In this document: in pieces, positions 1-7,843 of the stretch | Layout of the letters: each line of letters starts with the position of its first letter | Numbering within the stretch: the first letter of the stretch is position 1 | Assembly: GCA_947258825.1 (NCBI GenBank) | Contig: CAMYJX010000020.1 | Location: forward strand, 31,987-72,183 | DNA from: an uncultured Pseudomonadales bacterium | GTDB taxonomy: Bacteria; Pseudomonadota; Gammaproteobacteria; Pseudomonadales; Azotimanducaceae | Direction of reading: 5' to 3' | DNA length: 40,197 bases | Position numbers and translations under genes: made by a program | Notes under the pieces: model-generated | The model's database searches: none | What the model was told of the DNA's origin: nothing | What the model saw: the letters and a program-made list of their open reading frames with translations, nothing else

Positions 1-398
1 GACGAACGCAGCGGCAGATTGAGCGATTTGGTTGCCGATGGCGCTATTGGTGAGCCGGTTCCACTGGACACGACTGCCTGGATGCCATCGAGATAGATGT
101 CTCGAATGCCTCCAAGAAACTCTGCGTGATCTGAAACCACGAGAAAATCCAGCGGCGTCTGAATCTGCACCCGCGCCCGATGATGGGGGTGAATGACCGG
201 CTCGCCTTTGGCGTAGCGATAGGCGGTGTCCGGATCTGCCGTCTGGTTGCCATTGAGAAACGCGTCGAAGGAATAGGACGTGTGCAGATGGGTATCACCC
301 CACAGCAGTTGCCGCTCGGTGGCGGTGGCGTGCCAAGCCAGCATGCCGGCAAAGGTGACAACCAGACAGCCGGGTAGCTTCATTCGTGGCGTGTTCAT
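1..398 (-). CDS. DUF3604 family protein, N-terminal part (runs off left edge)
   Basis: Reading the minus strand from an ATG at 398 gives 132 residues without a stop up to the window edge. Residues 7-27 look like a secretion signal (hydrophobic core [11 protein letters not shown], then AWHATA). It is followed by [18 protein letters not shown], a PHP-like metal-binding start, and later [15 protein letters not shown]. This His/Asp pattern is that of DUF3604 proteins, which are secreted, of unknown activity, and resemble the PHP metallo-hydrolase fold. The ATG overlaps the stop of the upstream ATPase gene as ATGA (positions 398-395), so translation is probably coupled to it. The C-terminal part, normally several hundred residues, lies outside the window. 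The family call is confident; the biochemical role is unknown. Confidence 0.85.
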   Translation of the reverse strand, partial: MNTPRMKLPGCLVVTFAGMLAWHATATERQLLWGDTHLHTSYSFDAFLNGNQTADPDTAYRYAKGEPVIHPHHRARVQIQTPLDFLVVSDHAEFLGGIRDIYLDGIQAVVSSGTGSPIAPSATKSLNLPLRS

Positions 399-1867
399 TT
401 CAATAGAGACCCCAGTATGCCGCGAATCAGTCGCGAGCCCAGCGATCGGCCAACCGAGCGGGCGGCGCTTTTCAACATGGCTTCGCCGACGCTCTGACGG
501 CGGGAAGCGGGCCTGCTGGAACGGCTCGCCTCCTTGGCCTTCTGCGCAGCCAATTCCTCCTCCGCCTCGCGTTTTGCCGCGAGCTCGGCCCGTGCCGCCA
601 GCATTTCGTAGGCAGACTCCCGGTCCACGCTCTGGTCATATTTACCTTTCATCGGCGATCGGGACAGCAGGGTGCTGCGCTCTTCATCGCTTATGGCGCC
701 GATGCGGGATTCCGGCGGCTTGACCAGGGTTTCTCTGGCGAAATCTGGCGAGCCGTCTGACGTCAGACACGAAACCAGTGCTTCGCCAACCCCCAGCTGG
801 GTGATCAGAGCGGGAATGTCGGTGCTGCCGTCAGTGCGAAATCCCTGAGCTACCGCTCGGATGGTTTTCTGGTCTTTCGGTGTAAATGCCCTCAGCGCGT
901 GCTGAACCTTCATGCCCAGCTGCCCGGCGACGGCCTCTGGTATGTCCAGCGGGTTCTGGGTTACGAAAAAAACGCCGACCCCTTTAGAGCGGATGAGCCG
1001 GACGACCTGGTCGATCTTATTCAACAGCGATTTGGGCATGCCCTTGAACAACAGGTGGGCTTCGTCGAAGAAAAGCACCAGCTTCGGCGTTTCCAGGTCA
1101 CCGGATTCCGGTAGTTCCTCGAACAGCTCGCTCAGCAGCCACATCAGGAATGCCGCGTAAAGGCGCGGCGACTGCTGGATCAGCCGGTCGGCAGACAGCA
1201 GGCTGATTACGCCGTTGCCGCTGAAGTCGTGCTGCATCAGATCGGTGATCTGCAGCGCTGGTTCTCCGAAGAACTGATCCGCGCCCTGCTCCTCCAGCAT
1301 CAGCAGGCGACGCTGAATGGCGCCAACTGATGCCCGCGCTATGTGCCCGTAGGTGGTTCGCAGCTGCTTCGCGTTGTCGCCGATCCAGCTGAGCATGGCG
1401 CGCAAGTCATTGAGATCGAGCAGCAGCATGCCCTCGTCGTCGGCCACCGCGAAGCACGCGTAGAGCACCCCCGTCTGGGTTTCGTTCAGCTCGAGCAGGT
1501 TGCCGAGCAGCAGGGGCCCCAATTCGGAGATGGTGGTTCTAACCGGATGGCCTGATTCACCAAAAATGTCCCAGCACATGGTCGGGTAACCCCGCTGGGT
1601 ATAGTCGGGGAGCGGTATCAGGGATAAGCGCCGATCAATCTCCTTGTGTGGCTTGCCCTGCTGAGAAATTCCAGTCAGGTCGCCTTTGACGTCCGCGGCA
1701 AAAACCGGCGTGCCCAGACGCGAAAAACCCTCGGCGAGCACCTGCAGCGTCACCGTCTTGCCGGTGCCCGTCGCGCCGGTGATCAGACCGTGGCGGTTGC
1801 TCATGACGCCGAGCTGCTTGATCAGCTCCCCATTGCAGCCGCCTACGGGTAAAGCTAAATCAGTCAC
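395..1867 (-). CDS. HerA-like ATPase, DUF853 family (YjgR-like)
   Basis: This 490-residue protein has a Walker A motif GATGTGKT (residues 31-38) and a Walker B motif LVLFFDEAH (262-270). That is the layout of the DUF853 branch of HerA/FtsK-like P-loop ATPases, such as E. coli YjgR. The C-terminus is Lys/Arg/Ala-rich and probably helical (about residues 415-465). An open frame extends upstream to an ATG at 1933, but I chose the GTG at 1867. It has AGGAGG (1874-1879) six bases before it, and the resulting N-terminus fits the family, with [15 protein letters not shown] close to the start. HerA relatives move DNA or act in repair, but DUF853 proteins have no firmly established role that I know of. 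The downstream DUF3604 gene overlaps its stop codon. Confidence 0.88.
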   Translation of the reverse strand: MTDLALPVGGCNGELIKQLGVMSNRHGLITGATGTGKTVTLQVLAEGFSRLGTPVFAADVKGDLTGISQQGKPHKEIDRRLSLIPLPDYTQRGYPTMCWDIFGESGHPVRTTISELGPLLLGNLLELNETQTGVLYACFAVADDEGMLLLDLNDLRAMLSWIGDNAKQLRTTYGHIARASVGAIQRRLLMLEEQGADQFFGEPALQITDLMQHDFSGNGVISLLSADRLIQQSPRLYAAFLMWLLSELFEELPESGDLETPKLVLFFDEAHLLFKGMPKSLLNKIDQVVRLIRSKGVGVFFVTQNPLDIPEAVAGQLGMKVQHALRAFTPKDQKTIRAVAQGFRTDGSTDIPALITQLGVGEALVSCLTSDGSPDFARETLVKPPESRIGAISDEERSTLLSRSPMKGKYDQSVDRESAYEMLAARAELAAKREAEEELAAQKAKEASRSSRPASRRQSVGEAMLKSAARSVGRSLGSRLIRGILGSLLK

Positions 1868-2083
1868 CGGGTTCCTCCTGCATGGGTCCTCGTGCGAGAA
1901 TTGTCTGCGCGGCCTTTTCGCGTCCGGGGTCAAGCAAGAACGGTGCCCTCTTGGTTATCGGCGTTATCGGCAAGAAGACCGAGACAACCGGATTATCGTG
2001 GATGTGCCGTGGGTTTTTCTATTTTTCTTTATTGTGGCTTGCACGTATGGCTGCCCGAACGTTTTAGCTGGGAGGCTTGATCT
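1868..2083. promoter_or_regulatory. divergent intergenic region between ATPase and small protein
   Basis: These 216 bases separate two divergent starts, so both promoters should lie here. It holds a T-rich patch (about 2007-2036), in contrast with the GC-rich genes. I see no convincing -35/-10 pair and no strong inverted repeat. The two Shine-Dalgarno sequences flank the region. Confidence 0.3.
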
Positions 2084-2428
2084 ATGAACATTGGTGATCT
2101 GATTGGCGCGGCGCCGGAGCTGATGGATTCCCTCAAGGGTCTGGGTCTGGGGGATTCGCAGATTGGCGAGCTGGGTTCCGAGCTTGGCTCGCAGCTGCAG
2201 GGGGATGATGGTTTCGATCTTGGGGACCTGCTGACAGGCATGGACATGCAGTCGTTCCTGCAGAAGGTCGACGTTGCGTCGCTGGCCGGGAAGCTGGGAA
2301 TCGATGAGTCGACCGTGCAGTCGGCGCTGCAGCTCATCGGCCCGAAAGTCCAGGATTTTCAAGGTGACCTTGGGGGCAGCCTCGGCAAGCTGGGCTCGCT
2401 TGCCAAGGGTATCTTTGGAAAAGATTGA
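2084..2428 (+). CDS. small hypothetical protein, 114 aa
   Basis: The ATG at 2084 follows GGGAGG about eight bases upstream, and the codon use is ordinary for this genome. The protein is acidic and rich in Gly, Leu and Asp, with repeated short GLG/GELGSELGS-type stretches and alternating amphipathic helices. It has no signal peptide, no cysteine and no motif I recognise. The Leu/Gly pattern is loosely like small DUF937/YidB-type proteins, but I cannot support that assignment. It is divergent from the ATPase gene, with about 216 bases between the two starts, and convergent with the helix-hairpin-helix gene. The gene is probably real; its function is unknown. Confidence 0.65.
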   Translation: MNIGDLIGAAPELMDSLKGLGLGDSQIGELGSELGSQLQGDDGFDLGDLLTGMDMQSFLQKVDVASLAGKLGIDESTVQSALQLIGPKVQDFQGDLGGSLGKLGSLAKGIFGKD

Positions 2429-2466
2429 GCCGGCTGGTTGCTGCGGGCGGCTTCCGCTTCAGGGTG

Positions 2467-2871
2467 TCAGTGGGTGACTACCCGGGGCAGGCTTTTCGCC
2501 TGAGCTACCCATTCTTCCACCGCTTTAGCTGAAGGCAGGGCACGGACGAGTTTTTTCTCCTCGTTCACCTCGGTCATCTTGGCCGCCAGATTTTCAGCGT
2601 TTCGCTGGGCCAACTCCGGCACGCTGTCGACGCCTGACGCTTCCAGCAGCTCTGCGTACTCTCCACCCACGCCCTTGATTCTGCACAGGTCCGCGTGATT
2701 GACGAATCGAGAGATGCGGCTGTGGTCGATGCCGCTGGCTTTTTCGATCTCGTCTCGGCCTGCCTTGGTCGCTCCTTTTTCGAGCAGCTGCTCGCAGCTG
2801 GTCACGCCCGCCTGCTTGAGTTTTTCTTCGAACGCCGGGCCGATGCCCTCGATGGTGGTGATTTTGGTCAC
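2467..2871 (-). CDS. helix-hairpin-helix protein, DUF4332-like
   Basis: This 134-residue protein has two helix-hairpin-helix-like repeats: TTIEGIGPAFEEKLKQAGV at the N-terminus and CRIKGVGGEYAELLEASGV in the middle. That is the pattern of DUF4332 proteins, which are thought to bind nucleic acid or act as scaffold modules; no reaction is known. The start is a GTG at 2871, supported by AGGAGA six bases upstream. A charged C-terminal helix (residues 95-125) ends the protein. It is transcribed in the same direction as the VIT transporter gene, but 141 bases separate them, so it may have its own promoter. Confidence 0.8.
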   Translation of the reverse strand: MTKITTIEGIGPAFEEKLKQAGVTSCEQLLEKGATKAGRDEIEKASGIDHSRISRFVNHADLCRIKGVGGEYAELLEASGVDSVPELAQRNAENLAAKMTEVNEEKKLVRALPSAKAVEEWVAQAKSLPRVVTH

Positions 2872-3012
2872 GTCGGATCTCCTGACAAGTGATGTTCCCG
2901 TAAGCCGCAGATTAGCGGAGCCGGGTCTCGGGTAAAAGGGGGCCGAAACAGATATGGCTGGCCGCTTGATTTGCTGCTGGCAGAGCTGGCTGACTTGTGG
3001 GGCAGGACGGCT

Positions 3013-3711
3013 TTACAGCGAGGCATCGAACAGCGAGCCGATGGCGGCGGTGGCCGCCATGGCGAGCGCACCCCAGAAGGTCACTCGAGCGGCCCCTTTG
3101 ATCAGGCTGGCCCCACCGGTTCGCGCCGCCAGCGCGCCCAGCACCGCCAGAAACAGCAGCGAGGTCGTCGAGACCGATACCGCGACCACGTTCAGGGGTG
3201 AAAAGATCGTCACCAGAAGCGGCAGGGCGGCGCCCAGTGAGAAGGTCAGCGCGGAGGTGACCGCCGCCTGCAGTGGGCGCGCGCGGATGATGGCAGAGAT
3301 GCCCAGCTCGTCCCGGGCATGGGCGGCCAGGGCGTCGTGGTTCATGAGCTGCTCTGCTACCGCGCTGGCAAGGTGGGGCTGCAGCCCGCGATCCTCATAG
3401 ATGCCCGCCAGCTCTGCTCGTTCATGTTCCGGGTCAGTCTCCAGCTCCCGGGCTTCCCGCTTAAGATCGGCTTGCTCCGTGTCGGCCTGAGAGCTGACCG
3501 ATACGTACTCTCCGGCGGCCATGGACATGGCGCCGGCAACCATTCCTGCCGCGCCGGCAAGGATCAGGCCTTCGTGAGACGCCTGAGCTGCGGCCACGCC
3601 GACCAGCAGGCTCGCCGTCGAGACGATACCGTCGTTGGCGCCCATGACTGCCGCGCGCAACCAGCCGACGCGATGGGTCCGATGCTTTTCTCGATGTTTG
3701 CGCGGGTTCAT
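3013..3711 (-). CDS. VIT1/CCC1 family membrane transporter
   Basis: This 232-residue membrane protein starts with MNPRKHREKHRTHRVGWLRA, then MGANDGIVSTASLLVGV (about residues 23-39), the signature of the VIT/CCC1 family. A second membrane segment follows near SMAAGEYVSVSSQAD. A charged cytoplasmic stretch contains many Glu/Asp residues, and hydrophobic helices follow at the C-terminus. Family members export Fe(II) or Mn(II) from the cytoplasm or into compartments. The charged middle loop is the part that binds metal in plant VIT1. The open frame reaches up to 3957, but the family start matches the ATG at 3711. The metal specificity cannot be read here. Confidence 0.88.
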   Translation of the reverse strand: MNPRKHREKHRTHRVGWLRAAVMGANDGIVSTASLLVGVAAAQASHEGLILAGAAGMVAGAMSMAAGEYVSVSSQADTEQADLKREARELETDPEHERAELAGIYEDRGLQPHLASAVAEQLMNHDALAAHARDELGISAIIRARPLQAAVTSALTFSLGAALPLLVTIFSPLNVVAVSVSTTSLLFLAVLGALAARTGGASLIKGAARVTFWGALAMAATAAIGSLFDASL

Positions 3712-3776
3712 AGGTTCAGCGATTGAGTGGTTTAGTGATTGTACCGGTGGCAGGATTTCATTCGGACGCGACGGTT

Positions 3777-4604
3777 TCAGTCTCTCGCCGAAACGGCGCG
3801 GATGATGTAGCCGCCGGATTTCTCGTCCAGCTCCAGCTCCATTTCTCCTCGGGCTTGGGCCTCCTCCAGCAGATCGCTGAACGAGCTGAAGCCGTAGAAG
3901 CTTTCGTTGAACCCGGGCTTGCGGCGCTTGAGCGTCTGCTTGATCATGGATCCCCACAGCTTGCCACGTTCGCCACGCTCGGCGTACAGGGCCTCCGCGG
4001 TTTCCAGGACCAGGTCTATACCTTCCTGGGACAGGTCCTCCTGAGCGGCTTCATCCGGCTTTTCCGGCTTGCCCGATTTGCTTGTCGTTGCTTTCGCCTT
4101 GGGCTTCGCGCGGGTGCGTTTTCTGCTCGGCTTTTTCTTGGCCACCAGGTCGTCGTAGAAGATGAACTCGTCGCAGTTGCTCATCAGCAGGTCCGAAGTA
4201 GAGTTCTTCACCCCTACGCCCACCACCGTCTTGGCGTTCTCTCTGAGCTTGCTGACCAGCGGCGAGAAATCCGAATCGCCGGAGATGATGACGAAGGTAT
4301 CGATGTGCTCCTTGGTGTAGCAGAGGTCCAGCGCGTCCACTACCATGCGGATGTCGGCGGAATTCTTGCCGGACTGACGCACGTGGGGAATCTCAATCAT
4401 TTCGAAGGCCGCCTCGTGCATGGCCGGCTTGAACTCCTTATAGCGGTCCCAGTCGCAATAGGCTTTCTTCACCACGATGGAACCTTTCAGCAGCAGTCGC
4501 TCCAGGACGGGTTGAATCTCGAACTTGTTGTACTTGGCGTCGCGCACGCCCAGGGCGACGTTCTCGAAATCGCAGAACAGGGCCAGGCTGCCTTCCTCGT
4601 TCAC
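3777..4604 (-). CDS. LabA/NYN-domain protein with LOTUS-like C-terminal domain
   Basis: This 275-residue protein starts at a GTG (4604) with GGGAGGG just upstream. Residues 8-160 form a NYN (PIN-like) domain: ALFCDFENVALG with Asp12 and Asn15, then SADIRMVVDAL, then VIISGDSDFSPLV with two further acidic residues. These would make up the metal-binding pocket of a ribonuclease-like fold. A basic, Lys-rich linker (about residues 155-185) leads to a C-terminal winged-helix region similar to OST-HTH/LOTUS domains (about 195-272), which bind RNA. The combination suggests an RNA-processing or RNA-silencing role, but none is shown. It lies 85 bases downstream of the FadJ-like gene on the same strand, probably as a separate unit. 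Confidence 0.87.
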   Translation of the reverse strand: MNEEGSLALFCDFENVALGVRDAKYNKFEIQPVLERLLLKGSIVVKKAYCDWDRYKEFKPAMHEAAFEMIEIPHVRQSGKNSADIRMVVDALDLCYTKEHIDTFVIISGDSDFSPLVSKLRENAKTVVGVGVKNSTSDLLMSNCDEFIFYDDLVAKKKPSRKRTRAKPKAKATTSKSGKPEKPDEAAQEDLSQEGIDLVLETAEALYAERGERGKLWGSMIKQTLKRRKPGFNESFYGFSSFSDLLEEAQARGEMELELDEKSGGYIIRAVSARD

Positions 4605-4632
4605 GGTATCCCTCCCGGATCATGTGTGTTGC

Positions 4633-4685
4633 GGCCCGGACGCCTGGCGCCGGGCCTGTGCTTCTGCCTGAGCCTGGGCTCGGGC
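4633..4685 (-). terminator. two adjacent stem-loops between FadJ-like gene and NYN gene
   Basis: GGCCCGG (4633-4639) pairs with CCGGGCC (4650-4656). GCCTGAGC (4666-4673) pairs with GCTCGGGC (4678-4685) across a four-base loop, with one mismatch or wobble. They lie just after the stop of the FadJ-like gene. No T-run follows, so intrinsic termination is doubtful; they may instead protect the 3' end of the message. Confidence 0.35.
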
Positions 4686-4689
4686 AGTC

Positions 4690-6795
4690 TCAGTCTTGCA
4701 GGCTTGCGAAGGTTTTGCCTTCCTTTGCCAGACGTTCCAGCAGCGGGGCCGGCGTCCAGAAATCTCCGTACTCGTCGCGAAATTTCAGGATCCCTTCGTG
4801 GATCTTGTCCAGCCCTTGCTTGTCGGCCCAGAACATGGGCCCGCCGGTTACGTCCGGGAAACCGTAACCGTTGGTGTACACGATGTCGATGTCGCAGGGC
4901 CGGAGCGCGATACCTTCTTCCAATATTCGGGCGCCCTCGTTGATCAGCGCGTACAGGCAGCGTTGCAGCACTTCTTCGTCGCCGATTTCCCGGCGCGTGA
5001 TGCCAAGCTCCGCGGAGGTTTCCTCGACGAGCTTCACGACTTCCGGATCGGCCTGCCCGGCGCGGCTGCCCTCCGGGTAAATATAGAAGCCGCGATTGGT
5101 TTTCTGTCCGAAGCGCTCGAGCTCACAAAGCTTGTCGGCAACCCGTGCGGTGATCGGCACGTCTTCCTGCTTCATGCCGGCCAGCTTGCGGGCCCGCCAG
5201 CCTAGGTCCAGACCCACCAGGTCGTTCATCTGGAAGGGCCCCATGGGCATGCCGAATTCCTGAATCACCTTGTCCACCTGATAAGGGGTGGCGCCCTGCA
5301 GAATGATCTCGCCGGCCTGTCGGGTATAGCCAGCCAGCATACGGTTGCCGATGAACCCCGGGGCGTTGCCGGACAGCACGGCGACCTTGCCCAGGGTCTT
5401 GCCCAGCTGCATCGAGGTGGCGATGGTGGTCTTGTCGGTCTTCGAACCGCGCACCACTTCCAGCAGGCGCATGATGTTCGCGGGGCTGAAAAAATGCAGG
5501 CCGATGACGTCGCCAGGTCGGGAGGTGGCGTTTGCCATGGCGTCGATGTCCAGGCCGGACGTGTTGCTGGCAATGATGGCGCCGGGCTTGCAGACGCTTT
5601 CCAGCTTTTTGAAGACCTCTACCTTTACGTCCAGATTCTCGTATACCGCCTCGATGACGATATCCGCATCCGCAAGGTCCTCATAGCTTGTCGTGCCGCT
5701 GATCAGAGCCATGCGCCCGTCTACCTGTTCCGAGGTCATCCGTCCGCGGCTCGCCTGTATGTCGTAGTTACGCTTGATGACGCCGAGGCCCTTGTCCAGA
5801 GCCTCCTGATTCATCTCCAGCACTTTGACTGGCACCCCCGCATTGGCGAAGCACATGGTGATTCCCCCGCCCATGGTGCCGCATCCCACCACGCCCGCGG
5901 ACTTGATGTCCTTGACCGGAGTGTCGCGTGGCACGCCCGGGATCTTGGTCACCTCACGCTCGCTGAAGAACATGTGGATCAGCGCTTCGCGCTGAGGGTG
6001 GTTCAGACACTGAGCGAAGCACGTCTGCTCCACCTTCATACCGGCGTCGAAGTCCTGCAGATTGACCGCCGCCTCCACGCACTGAATGATCATTTCCGGC
6101 GCGAATCGGCCACGCATCCGCCGCGCCGAATCTTTGCGTGCGTTAGCGAAAAGCTCTGCGTTGCCCCGATCGGCAGCCACTTTGCTTTCCTCGTCGCGAA
6201 TCTTCCGCGTTGGGCTGCCAGCGGCAACCTTGGCAAGGGCGAAGGCGATGGCGTCTTCGACGATATCGCCGCTCGCTACTTCGTCTACGATCCCCAGCTT
6301 CTGGGCCTGCGGAGCGGGAATCGGGTCGCCGGAGAGAATGAACTGCAGAGCCTTTTCGGCGCCGATGAGACGCGGCAGCCGCTGGGTGCCGCCGGCGCCG
6401 GGAAGCAGGCCGAGTTTGACCTCCGGCAGGCCTACGGGCGCTTTGGGGGCCGCCACCCGGTAATCGCAGCACAGCGCCACTTCCAGCCCGCCACCGAACG
6501 CGGTGCCGTTGATGGCTGCGACGATGGGCTTCGCGCTGCCTTCCATTTTCGCCAGCACCTCGTGCAGGCCTGGTCCCTTGCTGTCACCGCCGAATTCAGA
6601 GATGTCCGCGCCGGCGATGAACGCCCTGCCGGCGCCGGTGATCACCACGGCCTGGATGTCGTCGTCGCCCAGGGCCTGGTTCACGCCGTCGTGCAGCCCC
6701 TGCCTGACACCGCTGGACAGCGGGTTTACCGGTGGGTTGTCTATCGTCAGCAGCGCGATGTCGTCTTTCTTTTCGTAGTGAACGGTCCCTTTCAT
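4690..6795 (-). CDS. FadJ-like enoyl-CoA hydratase / 3-hydroxyacyl-CoA dehydrogenase
   Basis: This 701-residue fatty-acid oxidation enzyme carries both activities. The N-terminal crotonase domain has the oxyanion-hole pattern FIAGADISEF and the two catalytic glutamates, Glu105 (GGGLE) and Glu125 (GLPEVKLG). The 3-hydroxyacyl-CoA dehydrogenase part has the NAD-binding GCGTMGGG (about 304-311), SNTSGLDID (about 411-419) and the catalytic His434 in LHFFSPA. The C-terminal helical domain includes GQKTNRGFY. The protein should hydrate 2-enoyl-CoA and oxidise the resulting 3-hydroxyacyl-CoA. No thiolase partner is adjacent, unlike many fadBA or fadIJ operons. The frame is open to 7032, but the family-consistent start is the ATG at 6795. 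The divergent SnoaL-like gene shares its promoter region. Confidence 0.95.
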   Translation of the reverse strand: MKGTVHYEKKDDIALLTIDNPPVNPLSSGVRQGLHDGVNQALGDDDIQAVVITGAGRAFIAGADISEFGGDSKGPGLHEVLAKMEGSAKPIVAAINGTAFGGGLEVALCCDYRVAAPKAPVGLPEVKLGLLPGAGGTQRLPRLIGAEKALQFILSGDPIPAPQAQKLGIVDEVASGDIVEDAIAFALAKVAAGSPTRKIRDEESKVAADRGNAELFANARKDSARRMRGRFAPEMIIQCVEAAVNLQDFDAGMKVEQTCFAQCLNHPQREALIHMFFSEREVTKIPGVPRDTPVKDIKSAGVVGCGTMGGGITMCFANAGVPVKVLEMNQEALDKGLGVIKRNYDIQASRGRMTSEQVDGRMALISGTTSYEDLADADIVIEAVYENLDVKVEVFKKLESVCKPGAIIASNTSGLDIDAMANATSRPGDVIGLHFFSPANIMRLLEVVRGSKTDKTTIATSMQLGKTLGKVAVLSGNAPGFIGNRMLAGYTRQAGEIILQGATPYQVDKVIQEFGMPMGPFQMNDLVGLDLGWRARKLAGMKQEDVPITARVADKLCELERFGQKTNRGFYIYPEGSRAGQADPEVVKLVEETSAELGITRREIGDEEVLQRCLYALINEGARILEEGIALRPCDIDIVYTNGYGFPDVTGGPMFWADKQGLDKIHEGILKFRDEYGDFWTPAPLLERLAKEGKTFASLQD

Positions 6796-6825
6796 GCCTA
6801 TCCCCGCGTATCTTGAGAGCGCGTC

Positions 6826-6854
6826 ACTATAGCGAAACTGCTGCGCAGTGGTAG
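6826..6854 (-). promoter_or_regulatory. possible promoter of the FadJ-like gene
   Basis: On the minus strand a good -10, TATAGT (6831-6826), lies 31 bases before the ATG. The -35 at 17-base spacing is poor (CTACCA). An inverted repeat ACTGC/GCAGT (about 6837-6849) lies between them and could be an operator. The evidence is weak. Confidence 0.25.
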
Positions 6855-6885
6855 CCTGGGTTGCTCTCAGTAGAGGAGGTCGCAG

Positions 6886-7365
6886 ATGAATCGCGTGCTT
6901 GAGATGATGGATGCCCGCATGACCATCGCCAATCTGATGTTCGAATATGCGGAAGCGGTGGACAGGGCCGACATGGAGACCGTGGGCACTCTGTTCGGCC
7001 GCGGCTTGATTGACTCCGGGGGCGTCTGGCATCGCGGTGAGCAGGCGGTGTTCGAGCTGTATTCGAGCACCATTATTTTTTATGACCAGGACGAGCAGCC
7101 CACCGACTATCGGCGTTTTCAGTGTTCACCCAGAACCCGTCACGTCACCACGAATCTGCACTTCACTTTCGACGAAGCGGTCCGCCGGGCCGAGGTGCGC
7201 AGTTACTTCACTGTCTATCAGACGTTGGCGGGCGCAACCACCATCATCGCCGGTGGTCGCTACGAAGACAGCTTCGAAAAGGATGCCGCGGGCTGGCACT
7301 TCGCGGAACGTCGCATTCTGGTTGAGAATCGGGGCGACATGAATCGGCATCTGCGAGCCGGTTAG
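6886..7365 (+). CDS. SnoaL-like (NTF2-fold) protein
   Basis: This 159-residue protein starts at an ATG preceded by AGGAGG at seven bases. The N-terminus IANLMFEYAEAVDRADMETVGTLF matches the SnoaL_4-type opening helix, which carries the conserved Asp/Tyr. A later beta-rich part includes RHVTTNLHFTF and GGRYEDSFEKDAAGWHFAERRI. This fold covers hydroxylating, dehydrating and isomerising enzymes, often in polyketide, steroid and terpenoid pathways, as well as non-enzymatic members. The substrate is unknown. It is divergent from the FadJ-like gene and followed by DoxX. Confidence 0.8.
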   Translation: MNRVLEMMDARMTIANLMFEYAEAVDRADMETVGTLFGRGLIDSGGVWHRGEQAVFELYSSTIIFYDQDEQPTDYRRFQCSPRTRHVTTNLHFTFDEAVRRAEVRSYFTVYQTLAGATTIIAGGRYEDSFEKDAAGWHFAERRILVENRGDMNRHLRAG

Positions 7366-7441
7366 CCCCAGCTGACCCTGTGCCGCGTGCCTGTCAGCGG
7401 CTATGCTCGTTATTCAGAAAAATGGGTAACAGGGGGAGATC

Positions 7442-7840
7442 ATGCTGGCTTTCATGGCGAGGTTCGAGGAACAGACCTACGCGCTGCTGCGAATAGTTAC
7501 CGGGCTGCTGTTCATCTGGCACGGCACCCAGAAGATTTTCAGCTTTCCGCTTGATGCCTACCCCGACATGCCGGCCTTCATCACCTATGGCGCCGGCGGT
7601 ATCGAGCTCGTGGGCGGGATTCTGGTGATGATCGGGTTGCTGACCCGTCCGGCGGCTTTCATCTGCAGCGGCACCATGGCCGCCGCTTACTGGATGGCTC
7701 ATGGCACGAACAGCCTGTTTCCCATCGTCAACGGCGGCGAGCTGGCCGCCCTCTACTGCTTCGCATTTCTGTTCATCGCGGCGCGAGGGTCCGGGATCTG
7801 GAGCCTGGACGGGCTGTTCTCACGGGGCGCCCGGGCCTAG
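7442..7840 (+). CDS. DoxX family membrane protein
   Basis: This 132-residue membrane protein has about four hydrophobic helices. The pattern LLRIVTGLLFIWHGTQKIF followed by GGIELVGGILVMIGLLTR is typical of the DoxX/DoxD-like family. Family members are small inner-membrane proteins linked to quinone or thiol redox systems, but most have no proven activity. The ATG at 7442 follows GGGGGAGA, a Shine-Dalgarno element seen before several genes in this window. The stop is three bases before the gamma-glutamyltransferase ATG, which suggests a two-gene transcript. Confidence 0.85.
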   Translation: MLAFMARFEEQTYALLRIVTGLLFIWHGTQKIFSFPLDAYPDMPAFITYGAGGIELVGGILVMIGLLTRPAAFICSGTMAAAYWMAHGTNSLFPIVNGGELAALYCFAFLFIAARGSGIWSLDGLFSRGARA

Positions 7841-7843
7841 CGG

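Noticed and set aside
3723..4943. Plus-strand frame of 406 codons over the NYN gene
   Set aside because: The minus strand encodes an NYN domain with conserved acidic residues and a GTG start with a good Shine-Dalgarno sequence.
5494..6816. Long plus-strand frame of 440 codons opposite the FadJ-like gene
   Set aside because: It is a GC-rich shadow of a gene with clear catalytic motifs on the minus strand, and its translation has no recognisable domain.
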